A stretch of DNA of 64,000 nucleotides from JAGOMW01 sp964644075 (GCA_964644075.1 CAZXUQ010000002.1:124001-188000), one strand, 5' to 3'; shown: positions 29,128 through 41,240, counted from the first letter of the stretch. The notes: generated by a model not told the origin, from the sequence alone. Numbers and translations are program-made.

Positions 29128-29787
29128 TTATTTAGCAGTACAAATTCCATGGAAATAATCACCGACTGGGAGCTCATTTCATTCTTTATTGTATGCTTTT
29201 TCTGTCGTATCACTGAGTTCACACTCGAGAGAGATAGGACGAGAAAATGCTTTTAGTGAAAGACTCGTATCAAAGTTTGGATCTGGGTTATCTATGGAAT
29301 ATGGTGGTTTGTGAGGACTTTTATCTTGGATTTTTCCATTTTGATCCACATATTTCCAGATCTGAAGTTCTCCATTCGTATCGTAGTTTCTTTTTGTCCC
29401 TCGAAAAAGAATATACTCATTTCCATCATGACGAAGAGTGATGGATTGGTCGATAAATGGCTCATGTGGAAGCCACCCGAAAAGTCGTGACATGCCAAGT
29501 GATGGCGTCCTCTCATCGAAGTGAAATTTCCCATCTGCATCTGTCGTAGTCGTCTCTGTGAAAAATCGTGGAGTTCACTCTTTTGTACTGGTTGCACCAT
29601 CAGTGCCATCATACCAGTGTGAGTGTGAAGTACGAGTGACCGTAAGTCCTGTTATTGGTTTGTTCTCGAGGAACACTTGTCCATCGACAGGTGAAAAGAG
29701 TGATATTTTTCCCATAGAAAAAGAGAGAGCAAATAAACCACCAACCAATACGAGACAGAGCCCACTGAAGATAAGAAAAACTTTCAT
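29128..29787 (-). CDS. Membrane-anchored or secreted protein, DUF6795-like
   Basis: A 219-residue protein with an N-terminal hydrophobic segment (VFLIFSGLCLVLVGGLFAL). LFSPVDGQVFLENKPITGLT and TDADGKFHFDERTPSLGM look like a carboxypeptidase-regulatory/DUF6795 beta-sandwich that carries a conserved surface loop. The rest is rich in Asp and Pro. It is 5 bp upstream of the cytidylyltransferase-cupin gene on the same strand. Two Gly are TGA. Function unknown. Confidence 0.65.
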
Positions 29788-29919
29788 GTCTCCAAGTATA
29801 GCGAACTCGCTCTAGAGTGCAAGTATGGGGCTAGATTTTTGAGTTCCGTATATTGGATTTTTATTTGACTTTATGTATAAAAGAATATTATGAAATGCAT
29901 TATAATTTACGCAAATTTT

Positions 29920-31680
29920 ATGCCGACAGTTCGAATAGAAAATGCTCTCATAAGAGCTGCTGTGCAAATAGTCCAGTCATGAGAAGCTAGCGATCTCTTA
30001 TGAAGGATAAAGGCAGCAATACATTCTCGTATGGAAAAAGCTCATCCTGATACAGTAACAGGGATGCATCAGCTTGCGAAAGTACTGCTTGATATAAAAG
30101 CACCCGATAGAACTGTGGAAAAAACCTCGCCAAAAAATGCGACCCTCCTTGATTGGAAATCTGGACCTACACAAGAGTTTCTCAGAGAAAAAATGCCCGA
30201 CGGTACGTACGACGATCAGAAAGATCTTTTGAATTGGGCAAAAGAATGGAATGGAATAGAGGTGAATGGAAGAACTCGTGCCGTGACTCACTGATATTTT
30301 CTACAGAAAAACTTGTGGACACTAAAACCCGTCTTCTCGACAACCTCTCTCAAAAATATGCTCTGACAGCTCGGGTATAAAAAAAAGCTTCGCAAAGAAT
30401 CGAGTACGAAAAATTACGCTGGTTCATCGCGGATATTCAAAAAAGGGGGGAATATACCATGAGGAGAGGATTACAGAGAAACAAAACCCAATCTTCCTCC
30501 AGGGATCACCAAGATATGTCAAAAGATGGGTGGTGAAAAAGCTGAACTCAGATTACCTATAGGAACACGCGAAGCAATCATTGCATTTTTTCGTCGAGAT
30601 GTCACAAAAAATGGGGGCACCCTTCCTACATGGCAGGCATTTCTCGCTCCAATTCTGGATGAAGAATCAGACGTAACGGCACTTCAAAATGTAAGTAGAA
30701 GATTGAATGAATGATACGAAGCATCGGAAGAAAGATGATTTTTCTTGCCTTCTACACTCGAAAGTTACTCGATGATCTTGTTTCCACAGAAAACTAATGG
30801 AAGTGCTACTCTCAAAGATATTATCGAGACTATTGCCTGAAGAAAAATCCCAAAAAAACCAACAGCAAAAAAAACGTCTGCTCTCCAATCATGAGCATCA
30901 CATGTAGTAGGAGATATTCTCGTAGGGATGAAACTCACAGAATCCGATAAAAAAGCTCGCATCGCCACAGCAAAAACATTGTTTCGAAGAGATATAGGAT
31001 TGCTCTCAGGTATCGATACATCGACGATGCTCGAAGATGCTACTTATGAGATAGATGGGAGTGAACGTAAAATAGCACTCGCCTATTCATCACAGGAAGC
31101 AAACTCCAAAGATATACAAGAAATCTGGAGAAAAGTACTCACTCCAGGTAACATAGGCGTACTCAAACTAAAATGATATATCTACCATGAAAAATATAAA
31201 TTTCTCATGATCAGTACAGGCGGATGGAGTTATGGCCTTCTCATACCACAGATAAGTACTCCCCCTCAAAGATGATCGTATAAGCCTGGAGATCCTACTC
31301 GGCCTCATGCAGACAATAGCAATAGGGCGTATAATGAATCTATTCGAGCACGAAGAGAGTTCTCAGATATCATCAATAATGCCCTATGAATCTACTACAC
31401 TCGGCTTCTACAAAATAATATTGCTAACATAAAAAGAGATTGCCTACGGATAAACTTCGAGGAATGATTCACGACAGATGTCGATATAAATAAAAAGGTG
31501 CTCGTCATACACTATAATCGTGGACACTCAGCAGATCTCAATATAGCAAAAGAGGTTCTCCAAACTCTTGATGCATCTGCATTTCGAGGATGCGAAGTGA
31601 ACTCAGAGCGGGGAGATAAGAGAGTGATACGTTACCCTGCACAAAATGATTGGACTGTCGAACTCCGCCTTAGTAATTAA
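29920..31680 (+). CDS. Large protein of unknown function, module shared with the next gene
   Basis: A 586-residue protein, with 16 or more Gly encoded by TGA. No catalytic motif is recognised. It holds a region LPIGTREAIIAFFRRDVTKN followed by FLAPIL, VSRRLNE and LPSTLESYSMILFP that is clearly similar to the N-terminal half of the next gene's product. A C-terminal region (LIPQISTPPQRGSYKPGD, then a long helix) is basic. AT-rich codon use is unlike the housekeeping genes around. The gene before (29787) is divergent. It could be part of a mobile or defence unit, but nothing shows this. Confidence 0.75.
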
Positions 31681-31688
31681 TTATCACC

Positions 31689-32882
31689 ATGTCTTGATCT
31701 GAAAAACTGTCTCTTCCTTCATGAGGACAGTCTCCACAAACCATAATTCGTGGAAGTTTAAGTACAAATCCTGCTGGTCAAGTAGAGAATCTCATGAATT
31801 TTTCACTTCCGACTAGAAAACAACTCGTTGCTTTTTTTCTAGAGATGGAAGGGAGTCAAACGAGATATGCTAAGCATCTTTCTCCACTTTGAGGTGAGGA
31901 TGAGCTGGATATAAAACTTCGAAATCTCGCGAAGAGGCTCTCAAATAAAAAACTCGGGGTCCGACTCCCAGAAAGTATGGCAGAGTATGTAAGTGTGCTC
32001 GGTATAACTGATGCGAGCATATTTGGTATTATTATAGCACTACGATGAGAAGGTACAACCTCTAAACCAAGTGAAACCGCTCGACTCATGCCTTCTATTG
32101 CAAGACTACCTAGAAGAAAACAACACACACAGGAATCGATGTGAGTTGAAAATGACTGAAAGGAACACTTTATATCAACACTCTCAAACATTGCCTGAGT
32201 ACAGGGCCAAATTATACATACTATCACTTCTAGGAGAAATATTAGAAACAAGATTGTAGATCATTCATATCAGAAGAGATGACTTCAAAGAAATTTACTG
32301 ACAGATTTTTGGTCGACACTTCTCACTGATACAAATATAGAAACCCTAAAAAAAGAATGATATAGCCTAGATACGTGAACTCATTTTACTCTGACACGAG
32401 AAAGTTCCGGTTGGACTCATGTATTTCACCTTCCAGTCGGAGTGAACATAGGTGAATCTCGAGAAGCTAAAAATTCTGATACAAAAAATAACAAACCAGT
32501 CTTTGAATCTACAGAGAAATTGCAAGATCATCTTAAAAATATCGCGCAAGCAAAAAAAGAATTTCGTGAAATTCTCGAATGAAAAATGAAAACAATACCT
32601 CAAGAAGAAAGACAAAAAAACAGAGGCGTAAGAAAACCACGAGATTTTCACCTGATCTTGGATTGGGATGTATGATTTGATCAAAAAATCGATCTTGAAA
32701 AGAAAACAATATCTCTCAGTTATCGTGCGTGATACCCGAGAGACCTCAACTATGCCAAAGATCTCTTGGGCATTATGAATCCTCTCTATCTTGATCCTGT
32801 ATGAGTAACTGGCGAGGGCGAAAAAAGAGTACTCACTTACACAGTGAGTACTGGATGGAATATCTCTCTCATTCTTGCCTAG
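31689..32882 (+). CDS. Protein of unknown function, related in part to its upstream neighbour
   Basis: A 397-residue protein beginning 8 bp after the previous gene. The segment FSLPTRKQLVAFFLEMEG, LSPLGG, LRNLAKRLSNKKLGVRLP and ESMAEYVSVLG matches the shared module of the neighbour in order and spacing. The C-terminus ends VSTGWNISLILA. About 17 Gly are TGA. It is convergent with a glycosyltransferase gene whose stop overlaps its TAG (shared CTAG). Function unknown. Confidence 0.75.
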
Positions 32883-33985
32883 ATGACTTTCTGGAGTTTC
32901 TCGACGAATTTCTCGAGAGAAAAGTCTCTTGCTCTCGACTGACACCTCTCTCAAAATAACTCCGAAACTTCTGGAGTCATTTTTTGTACTGCTTTTTCGA
33001 TATTTTCGACGCTCGTCTCGATGAGAAATCCTGTCTCCCCGTCGATGATCGTCTCACGGAGTCCTCACTCATCAGCTCCGATCACAGGCGTCCCACATGC
33101 CATACTCTCAACTGGCGACATACCGAAATCCTCCTCGACTGGTATATAGATAGTGGCTCGGGCTCACTCTATGAGAGAAATGAGTTCGTCATCAGTCGGA
33201 GACTCGATAGCTGTTATATTTTTATAGTTGCGAACTTTCGCGATAATCTGTTCTCGAAGAGGATCGTTTTGACCGTAGGTGAAGATGAGATTTTGCTCTG
33301 GCATACCTATGAAGGCATCGACGATGAGATCGACACGCTTCGGGGGCGAGAGACGAGCGAAAGAGAGGAAATAATTTTTAGGATTTTTACTAGCAAGACT
33401 ATGCGGAGCAAATCGACTCGTATCTGTCGGAGGATAGATCACTTCGCTCTCATATCCAGTAAAGTGAGCGAGTCTTTTTTCTACAGTTTTTGAATTGGTA
33501 ATGATCACATCCATCTGAGCAAGGAGTTTTTTGTATCTCTCTGCCTGACGATCGAGTATGATATTGGCGAGAGGATGGAGAAATTTTGGGATTTTTTTGA
33601 GATATTCACTCCTCAGATCAAATATATACCTCGGTGGCGTATGGCAGTAGTATATTTTTTTTATATCTTTCGGGAGCTTCTCGACCGCATCGAGACAATT
33701 TCCAGAAAATATCACGCTATCATACTGAGCGAGAAAGTGTGTAGAGTGTCGAAATCTCCATCTGAGGACCTCATGTCTCACTCACTTGGTAAAAACTGGT
33801 GCTCCGAGCGGGATCATACGACCAGTGAACCCGAGTTCTCTCGGATCGAAACTCCCCCCTGAGAAAAATCCTGAGACGAGGTCCGCTCCGAGTGCCTCTG
33901 CCATGAGTGTCACGAGTCGCTCCCCTCCTCCGCGGTAGAGAAAGGCATCGTGAAGTATGGCGATTTTTTTATTGTTTCCTATCAT
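32879..33985 (-). CDS. Family 4 glycosyltransferase
   Basis: A 368-residue GT-B protein. AILHDAFLYRGGGERLVTLM is the Gly-rich N-terminal loop; YYCHTPPRYIFD is a well-known signature of the WbaZ/mannosyltransferase group; FLSFARLSPPKRVDLIVDAF and EDFGMSPVESMACGTPVIG form the nucleotide-sugar site. The likely donor is GDP-mannose or similar, inferred. Gly in VFTKGV, LIEG, EFGM and PVIG regions include TGA. Its TAG stop shares CTAG with the convergent gene. Confidence 0.9.
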
Positions 33986-34032
33986 GGAAACGATTATATC
34001 GACACTAGAAGGAAAAGAAAGTGAATTTTCTC

Positions 34033-34061
34033 TTGCATTTTACAAAAAATCTCTATATAGT
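34033..34061 (+). promoter_or_regulatory. Promoter of the small acidic gene
   Basis: TTGCAT and TATAGT are separated by 17 bp, about 30 bp upstream of the ATG at 34092. It argues for the short reading frame of that gene rather than one from 33984. Confidence 0.55.
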
Positions 34062-34091
34062 GTTAGTCTTATTTCTTATCCTATATCACAT

Positions 34092-34250
34092 ATGTCAGGA
34101 CTTACTAATGCTCCAACAGATACGGAAGTAGCCAAAAGTGAAGCAGAAAAAGCTGCTAAGGTTGATACAGAAAACATTACTGCTCATGTAAAAGCAGAAG
34201 CCTATCTCATAGGATCGACTCATCCTCACGGACATAACAACTCTCATTAA
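34092..34250 (+). CDS. Small charged His-rich protein of unknown function
   Basis: A 52-residue protein. TEVAKSEAEKAAKVDTENIT is a probable amphipathic helix; the end is His-rich (STHPHGHNNSH). Composition is unusual, but there is a promoter and a terminator immediately around it, so a short mRNA of its own is likely. A longer start at 33984 overlaps the divergent glycosyltransferase start and is less likely. No TGA. Confidence 0.55.
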   Translation: MSGLTNAPTDTEVAKSEAEKAAKVDTENITAHVKAEAYLIGSTHPHGHNNSH

Positions 34251-34261
34251 GAGAGTTTTTT
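34239..34261 (+). terminator. Terminator overlapping the stop of the small gene
   Basis: AACTCTC and GAGAGTT form the stem with loop ATTAA; six Ts follow. The stem covers the TAA stop of the 52-residue gene. Confidence 0.75.
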
Positions 34262-34298
34262 ATTGAAAAATGAGATGAAAATGGTAGAATTTCGATAT

Positions 34299-34796
34299 AT
34301 GGAACTCCAAAACTTTTCAAATAACGAAATCATCCAACTCTATGGAAAAATTATCAAAGAACTCAAGAGACGATGAATAGTCAGGACAAAAAACTTACTC
34401 GGCGATCTCGGGGAATACCTTACGGTGGAATATTATAATACCATTCCCTGATTGCCAAATCTCCAACTTGCCCCCGCATGAACCCAGAATGTAGATGCAA
34501 TCAGTAGAAAATGAGAACGCTATAGTATAAAGTCCATATCATGAAGAGTCACATGAGTGTTTTATGGACTCAATGATCCTGATACTACCTGGCCTGAGAA
34601 ACAAATTTGTGAGTATGTGGTAATTGTCATATTTTGAGACAATTTCATTTTGGATCAAATCATCGAAATAGACTGGGAAACATTTCTGCGTTTCAAAAAA
34701 TGGCATAGTACGATGAGATGATGGAATGTAAGCATTACGAAAAATCTCCTCAAAGAAGGGAAAATAATCTATAAGAACAATGAAGTCAGAAACTAA
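34299..34796 (+). CDS. Putative PD-(D/E)XK nuclease-like protein
   Basis: A 165-residue protein. LLGDLGEYLTVEYYNTIPGL, TQNVDAISRKGERYSIKS and SGRVTG have the E...D...(x)IK pattern of restriction-endonuclease folds (here Glu, then Asp, then Ile-Lys). This fold match is moderate, based on motif alone. The 3' end overlaps the next glycosyltransferase by 17 bp. About nine Gly are TGA. No methyltransferase or partner is next to it. Confidence 0.6.
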
Positions 34797-36027
34797 TAAC
34801 ATCGCCATCATCGCCGACTGGCTCATCGACTTCTGATGAGCTGAGCTCGTTATCTCTCACCTCCTCGAGATGTATCCCGAGGCGGATATCTATACGAGTG
34901 TGTGCTACATGGATCACCCGATGCTTGAGCGACGAAGAGTATATATGAGTTGGTTACAGAAAATTCCATTTTTTAACCGCAGGCACAAACTCGCAGGACT
35001 CCTCCGTCCATGGGCATTTCGAAGCTTGGATCTCTCAGGATACGATCTCGTGATCTGTTCGAGTAGTGCAGAGTCGAAGCAGGTTGCATTAGGAAAGTGG
35101 AGGAAAAAATACCAAAAGTGACTCACCTACATGATCCCCGCATGAGATATCGATGCGCTCATTTCTGGCGATCAAACTACTTCCCTTTCACAATTTCGCA
35201 AAAGTACCCCCAAAATCATCGTCTACTGTCACACACCAACTCGATACTACTGGAGCCATGCGAAGGAGTACGAAGATATGATGGAGTTCGGGATGCTGAA
35301 CCCGATAGTGAAGTGGGTATTTCGCCTCGTGAAGTGATGGATGCAAAGAGTGGATCTCGAAGCCGCGAAAAAAGTCGATCACTTCATCGCGAACTCAGAG
35401 ACAACCGCCGAACGTATAAAGAAATACTATGGGAGAGAAAGTACGGTGATCTATCCATGAGTCGAGCAAAGCTCGACAGTGAAAAGTGAAAAGTGAAAAG
35501 TGAAAAATAGAGAAACAGCTACGTCTCATAGTTATTATCTCTGACTTGGGCGTTGTATCCCGTATAAGCGATTTGATATCCTCGTCGATGCGTTCAATGC
35601 AAATGGAAAGAAACTCATCCTCGCAACCGCGACAGACACTCCCCTATTTCGTGAACTCAGAGCAAAGTCAAAACCAAATATCGAGTGGAGATTTCGCATC
35701 TCTGATGAAGAGAAGAAGGAGCTCATGACTCATGCAAAAGCCTTTCTCTTCCCTCCGGAGGAAGATTTCGGACTCGTCCCTGTCGAGGCGATGATGTGTG
35801 GAACGCCCGTAATCGCCTATGGGAAATGAGGTGCGACGGAAAGTGTCGTCGATGGAGAGACAGGAGTATTTTTCTCACCACAGACGAGTGAAGTACTGAA
35901 TGAAGCAATAGAAAGATTTGAGCAGATGGATTTTGATCGAGAAACGATACAAAAACATACAGAGAAATTTTCGAAAGAACGTTTCCAGAGAGAAATAGTT
36001 GACTTTATCAAGACCAAGATAGAATAG
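34780..36027 (+). CDS. Family 4 glycosyltransferase with a 7-bp tandem repeat in its coding region
   Basis: A 415-residue GT-B protein. Start region NIAIIADWLIDFGGAELVIS (TGA TGA codes the GG), then the YCHTPTRYYWSH signature shared with the WbaZ group, IYPGVEQSS, LGRCIPYKRFDILVDAF and PPEEDFGLVPVEAMMCGTPV. It is probably a mannosyl- or related transferase in the surface-glycan locus. Four copies of AGTGAAA lie in the coding sequence at 35478-35505, between the two Rossmann domains. Confidence 0.88.
35478..35505 (+). repeat. Four tandem copies of AGTGAAA in a glycosyltransferase gene
   Basis: The 7-base unit occurs four times head to tail within the coding frame, specifying a Ser/Lys/Glu/Gly/Val stretch. 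Because the unit is not a multiple of three, loss or gain of one unit would shift the frame, as in contingency loci. The repeat lies where the two domains join, which would tolerate variable residues. Confidence 0.8.
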
Positions 36028-36031
36028 TGAC

Positions 36032-37213
36032 ATGAAAAAAATCGATATCATACAATTCCTGCCATACTTCCCCCCGCATAAGTGAGGGCTGGAAACACAT
36101 GCCGAAGAGTGGGCAACCTGGTGGATCAAAAAATGATACTGAAATGTCTATAACATAACAAATGATCTCGGTCATGACTATACAAGTTCTCTCGACTGGA
36201 TCGAGTGTGATGGTGAAAAAATAGGATACAAAAAAGATTGATATATAACCTATCTTCTCCCCTCTTTCGACCTCATTCATAACTTCCCTGTACCAAAATT
36301 TTGGACGAGAAAATATAGACGTATCATGCGCGAAATTGCCTCACTCGACACGATGGTCGTAGTGACACGCACACGGTTTTTTCTCTCATCAGTCTTTGGA
36401 GGATGGTTTGCAAGGAGAAAGAGAAAAAACTGGATCCATATCGAGCACGGGAGTGATAGTGTCCTCCTCGAGTCAGGATGGAAAAACTTCCTCGCTCGCA
36501 TCTATGATAGTATTTTTGGTCGGATGATTTTTCACTTCGCAGATCTCGTCGTATGAGTAAGTGAGGGATCGAGAGAGTTCGTACGAAAACGCTGGTGATA
36601 TGAGAAAAATATACCCATCATCTATCGCGGTATCGAGGTACATGTATGAGAAAGAAAAGAGAAAAATGACACTACGATTTCCATAGGATTCGTTGGTCGT
36701 GTTGTGCCTCTCAAGTGAGTCAATCTGCTCATAGATGCATTTCGCTCTATACACGAGAGATATCCAAATACAACACTCACCATCATCGGTGAGGGCGATC
36801 AGAGAGAGTGGCTCGAGTCAGATCTATCGGTCGATGAGCGTTCTTTTATACACTTTCTCTGAGAAAAGCCAAGGACAGAAATCGCTATGAAATATCTCCC
36901 ATCTTGGGATATCCTCGTCAACCCGAGTTACCAAGAGTGACTCCCAACAACTGTACTCGAGTGACTCTCTGCCTCGTGTATCGTAGTTGCGACTGACGTC
37001 GGTGGGACTCGGGAGATATCTAGACAAGATGATCTCATCCTCGTAGAAAAATGAAATATTGATGCCCTCTCGGACTGACTTGAAAGAGCTATTTCTCTCC
37101 CATGAGATATACATGGTCTCTCCAAAAGATCATGAGAGCTCGATAAATTTCGCTGGGAAAAAAATATTGAAACCTACTATGAAACTATTTTTTCACGTTT
37201 TTATGGCAACTAG
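36032..37213 (+). CDS. Family 4 glycosyltransferase
   Basis: A 393-residue GT-B protein. IIQFLPYFPPHKGGLETHAE opens it with the usual Gly-rich loop (TGA in KGGL). SIGFVGRVVPLKGVNLLIDA, LTIIGEGDQREWL and INPSYQEGLPTTVLEG-type residues (VNPSYQEGLPTTVLEGLSAS) form the donor site. Sugar is unknown. About 19 Gly are TGA. It starts 4 bp after the preceding gene and its 3' end overlaps the next start by 35 bp. Confidence 0.88.
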
Positions 37214-38318
37214 AAATAAATACTACTTTCTCGTAAACTCTCTCGAAGCCTGATGAGCTGAGCGAGTCATCACTCGAGTAGCAACAGAACTCTCAGCACG
37301 TCACGATATCACAATTATTACTCTGAAAAATACTCGTTTTTATGATCTACCCGAGTGAGTACGCTGGCATGCTCTCTCGAATATAAAAAATAATTTTCTT
37401 ATGTTTCTCATGATTCCATACTTTGTATGGAAATTTAGAAAATACCGAAAAAATGAGGGTTTTATCTCTGGGATAAGCTTTCTTGAGATATCAAATTTTG
37501 TCCATATCCTCGCAGTGAAAAATGCGAAAATATCATTTCGTATCAGTCTTGATTTTTTCCAGGGTATTATCGGTCACGCATACCTAGCACTTATCAAACT
37601 TCTCTATCCGAAAGCGGATCGTATCATCACCAATAGTAGTGAAAATAGTGAAGGCCTCGCGAATACCCTCAAACTCCAAACATGAAAGGTGACTACCATA
37701 CATAACCCCATCGACTTCGGTGCGATCGAGACAGCGCTCAAAGAAGATATCATCCTCCCTGGATATGATGAAAAAAAGAAAAAATATATCACTGTCGGTC
37801 GACTCGTCTGGCAAAAACATCATGCTGACATTATCCGAGCGCTCGCAGAAAAAAAGAAAAAAGGAACAAGTGATTTTCTCTACTATATTATCGGTGATGG
37901 ACCAGAGAGGACACATCTCGAAAACCTCGTGAAATCAACAGGACTCGAAACAGAAGTATTTTTCCTCGGGACACAAAAAAATGTCTTTGCCCATCTCAAA
38001 GCCTGTGATGTATTTCTCTATGCATCTGAGGCTGAGTGATTTCCAAATGTCCTCCTCGAAGCAGTTGCCATCGGACTCCCGATCGTGACGACCGATTTCA
38101 AGACAGGAGCACGCGAGGTCATCTACGGGGAATACAAAAAAAATATCACACCCCCCGTGATCGGACCAAATGGACTTCTCATGCGACCGAAGAAATTTCT
38201 CGAAGACTTCCTTGCTCTCGAGACAAAAATCGATACACTGACGCAGTCACAAAGGTGACTCGATAGCTACAGTCAAGACAGGGTAGCAAAACTTTTTGAA
38301 ACCGAACTTCTCCGATAA
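37179..38318 (+). CDS. Family 4 glycosyltransferase
   Basis: A 379-residue GT-B protein. LVNSLEAGGAERVITRVATE is the N-terminal Gly-rich loop, TVGRLVWQKHHADIIRALAE and YIIGDGPERTHLENLV the linker, and FLYASEAEGFPNVLLEAVAI the donor site. Overlapping start with the previous gene (35 bp) implies coupling. Five Gly are TGA. The acceptor is unknown; context is capsule or O-antigen-like glycan. Confidence 0.9.
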
Positions 38319-38328
38319 CTTTTTTTCC

Positions 38329-40101
38329 ATGAAATTCCTCAGTATCAGTCTCGGACATAACGCTACTGTTGCCTACTACGAAAACGGTAAATTTCTCTAC
38401 CTCCTTCATGAAGAGAAATTTAACAATGTAAAAAACTCTGCGAACTTTCCTCATCTCGCAATCAAATATATCTGACAAAGAGTAGACCTCTCGACACTCG
38501 ATGGAGTCTATTTTACATCTCTCACGATCCCACCAAGCATCCTCTCACGAAATGTAGACAAACCTAAGACCGAGCGTACTGGGATATTTCGGATTTCCCT
38601 CTATGACCGATTCATGTATCTTCTAACGAAATACGGAGAACCCTTCATGAACCTCGCAAATGATCTCAAGATCAAGTATTATCAAAAATGTTATAGACCA
38701 AAACTCGAGTCTCTCCTCTCTGAGGCTCTCGGATATACGATCCCGAGCACAAAAGTCCACTTCGTCGAACACCACGTCGGGCATGCACTCTCTCCAGTGA
38801 TTTTTTATGGACTCCATAAGCGCCCTGAACCATATCTCATCTTTACTCTCGATGGAAGTGGAGATAAATACTGTGCGACGGTGCGACTCTGGAAAGATGG
38901 AAAACTGGAAACCCTCGCTACCACTCGCTACTGGCACTCGATCGGATACCTCTGGTCGATTTCGACGGATGGATTTGGTATGCGACCACTCGAACACGAA
39001 TACAAAGTGATGTGACTCGCAGCCTATACAAGTGAGAAATACTTCAAGTGAGTCTACGATACCGTCTACAAAGATCTCATCACAATCGATGGACTCGAGT
39101 GGAAATCTCGTATTCCGATGAATCGCGCCTATATACACCTTCATGACAAACTCTATGGATACCGATTTGATAATATCGCCTGAGCTCTCCAACACCTCAC
39201 AGAAACTCGTGTTACAGAGTGGATACGAAATGCGATGGAAAAAACAGGAGTTCATCGTATCGCGTGTAGCGGTGGGGTATTTATGAATGTAAAACTCAAT
39301 CAGAAAATCCAGGAAATGCCCGAGATCGAAAAAGCTCTCTTTATGCCATCATGTGGAGATGAGTCACTCGTCACAGGTGCCATCATGCAAGGTCTTATCG
39401 ATCATGGAAAAATGGACGAAGCAGAAGCTATGAAAACGATGTATCTCTCTGTCGATATAGAAAAGTCAGATATCGACAAACTCAAAGAAGAAAATACCAA
39501 GACAGGGAAATATACGATCGAAGATCTCGGAAATGATGAAGCAAGCAGTAAAAAAGTCGCAGAACTCCTCTCGAAATTCGAGATCGTCGGTGTCGCCCGT
39601 GGACAGGGAGAGTGGTGAGCGAGGTCTCTCTGTAATCGGGCAATACTTTCGAATGCTTCTGATCTCAGAAGTTTTCATACGGTCAATGATATGATCAAGA
39701 TGCGAGATTTCTGGATGCCATTTGCACCGACCATACTTCGCAGTTTCGCTGAGAAATACCTGGTCTCATGGAAAGAACTCGAAACAAAAGTCGATGAAAC
39801 ATCGTACTATATGATCACGACATTTCAAAGCACACCTCTCGGACAACAAGATCTCCGTGCTGCTATGCACCAAAAAGATAAAACCCTCAGACCCCAGCTT
39901 GTCGATGAGACATCCAACCCATGGATGCATGAAACACTCAGGGAATTCGAAAATCTCACTGGTATGGGAGGTGTCATGAATACGAGTCTAAATATCCATG
40001 GATATCCTCTCGTGGGAGGAGTTGATCAAGCACTTTTTACTCTCGAAAATTCAGGACTCAAACATATCCTCCTAGGAAATACTCTTATATCGAAGAAATA
40101 A
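38329..40101 (+). CDS. NodU/CmcH-family carbamoyltransferase
   Basis: A 590-residue protein. LSISLGHNATVAYYENGKF and LLHEEKF start the ASKHA-like domain; VEHHVGHALSPVIF and TLDGSGDKYCATV follow; EYKVMGLAAYT with TGA as Gly is diagnostic. The C-terminal domain has GVARGQGEWGARSLGNRAIL and FWMPFAPTIL. The family moves a carbamoyl group from carbamoyl phosphate to a sugar hydroxyl via carbamoyl-AMP. In this locus it probably decorates the surface glycan. Confidence 0.93.
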
Positions 40102-41237
40102 TGTCTCGAGTATATTTTCATCAAAAACCAAGTCACCGAGAACGACAGCGCGACACCTATAGTGTGTGAAAAACTCTCGTGGAGGGTTTTTCATGCTTAT
40201 CAGAGAACAGAGAAACTTCCCATAACCTCACTCTCGAAAAAAAGACAAATACACTCCTGTCGAAAACTATCACCAAGATTATTAAGTGGATGCCGATCAT
40301 TAACCTGAGACACATGGTTCCATCTGAGAAGGGTATCGACTTTATCTATACTTGGGGAGATATACCTTTTGGAACCAATATCCCCTATATCATCGAACTC
40401 GATAATCCGAGCATCCTCACTCTTTATAATAACTTTGCACTAAAGATCTATCGACCGATCATCTCATGGCTCCTTTCACGGAATAACTGTCATAAGATTG
40501 TCTGTATTTCTGAGGCATGTCAGAGTGTTTTTCTTTCGATTTTCGGAGAAAAATTCCGAAATAAGACTATAGTTCTCCCTCCATACACAGAAAAAATCAA
40601 AAGAAAAGAAAAAGCAGATGATAAAATCCGTTATGTCTGGATAGGGCTCCGTAACCAGGGAAAGTGAGGCAGAGAAACGATTGAGGCATTCCGCAAACTG
40701 GAGGCAGAAAATATCGAACTCCACATTATCGGATGGTGAGACCACCTACTCCGATCAGAACTCAAAGATGATACGAGAATTGTCTTTCATGGCCCACTCG
40801 ATAGGAAGAAAATCCTCTCCGAACTCCTCCCGAACTATGATGTATTTGTCTTTCCGACGCTCTACGAATCACTCGGCATGGTCGCACTTGAGGCACTTTC
40901 TGCATGACTTGGTATCATCACGACGGATACATTTGCGCTCTCTGAGATCTGTCATGATGGAGAAAATGGCCGACTCATCGCACATCCTCTCATGGCAAAA
41001 GAAGATATCGCATGAAAAAAAATCGTAAATGTCACGAGGATGACGGCACTCGATTTTTATGAAAAATTTCATATCACCGAAAATTCAGTAAACTCTAGGC
41101 TCGTCGATGAGCTCGAAGATGCACTCGAAGAATCTCTCGACAAATATAACGAATGGAAACAAGGATCAGAAAAGATTTATAACAAGAGCTTTGCTCCGGA
41201 AATCTGGAAAACCCGTTTTCTCTCACTTTTTTCATAA
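40101..41237 (+). CDS. Family 4 glycosyltransferase
   Basis: A 378-residue GT-B protein. MSRVYFHQKPSHRERQRDTY opens it; the C-terminal domain has YVWIGLRNQGKGGRETIEAF, LHIIGWGDHLLRSEL and FPTLYESLGMVALEALSAG. The start ATG shares one base with the previous stop (TAATG), a sign of coupled translation. Five Gly are TGA. Sugar unknown. Confidence 0.85.
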
Positions 41238-41240
41238 TCT

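Noticed and set aside
30490..32100. Long proteins at 29920-32882 as a transposase or phage gene pair
   Set aside because: No DDE, Tyr or Ser recombinase motif, no terminal repeats and no phage gene nearby.
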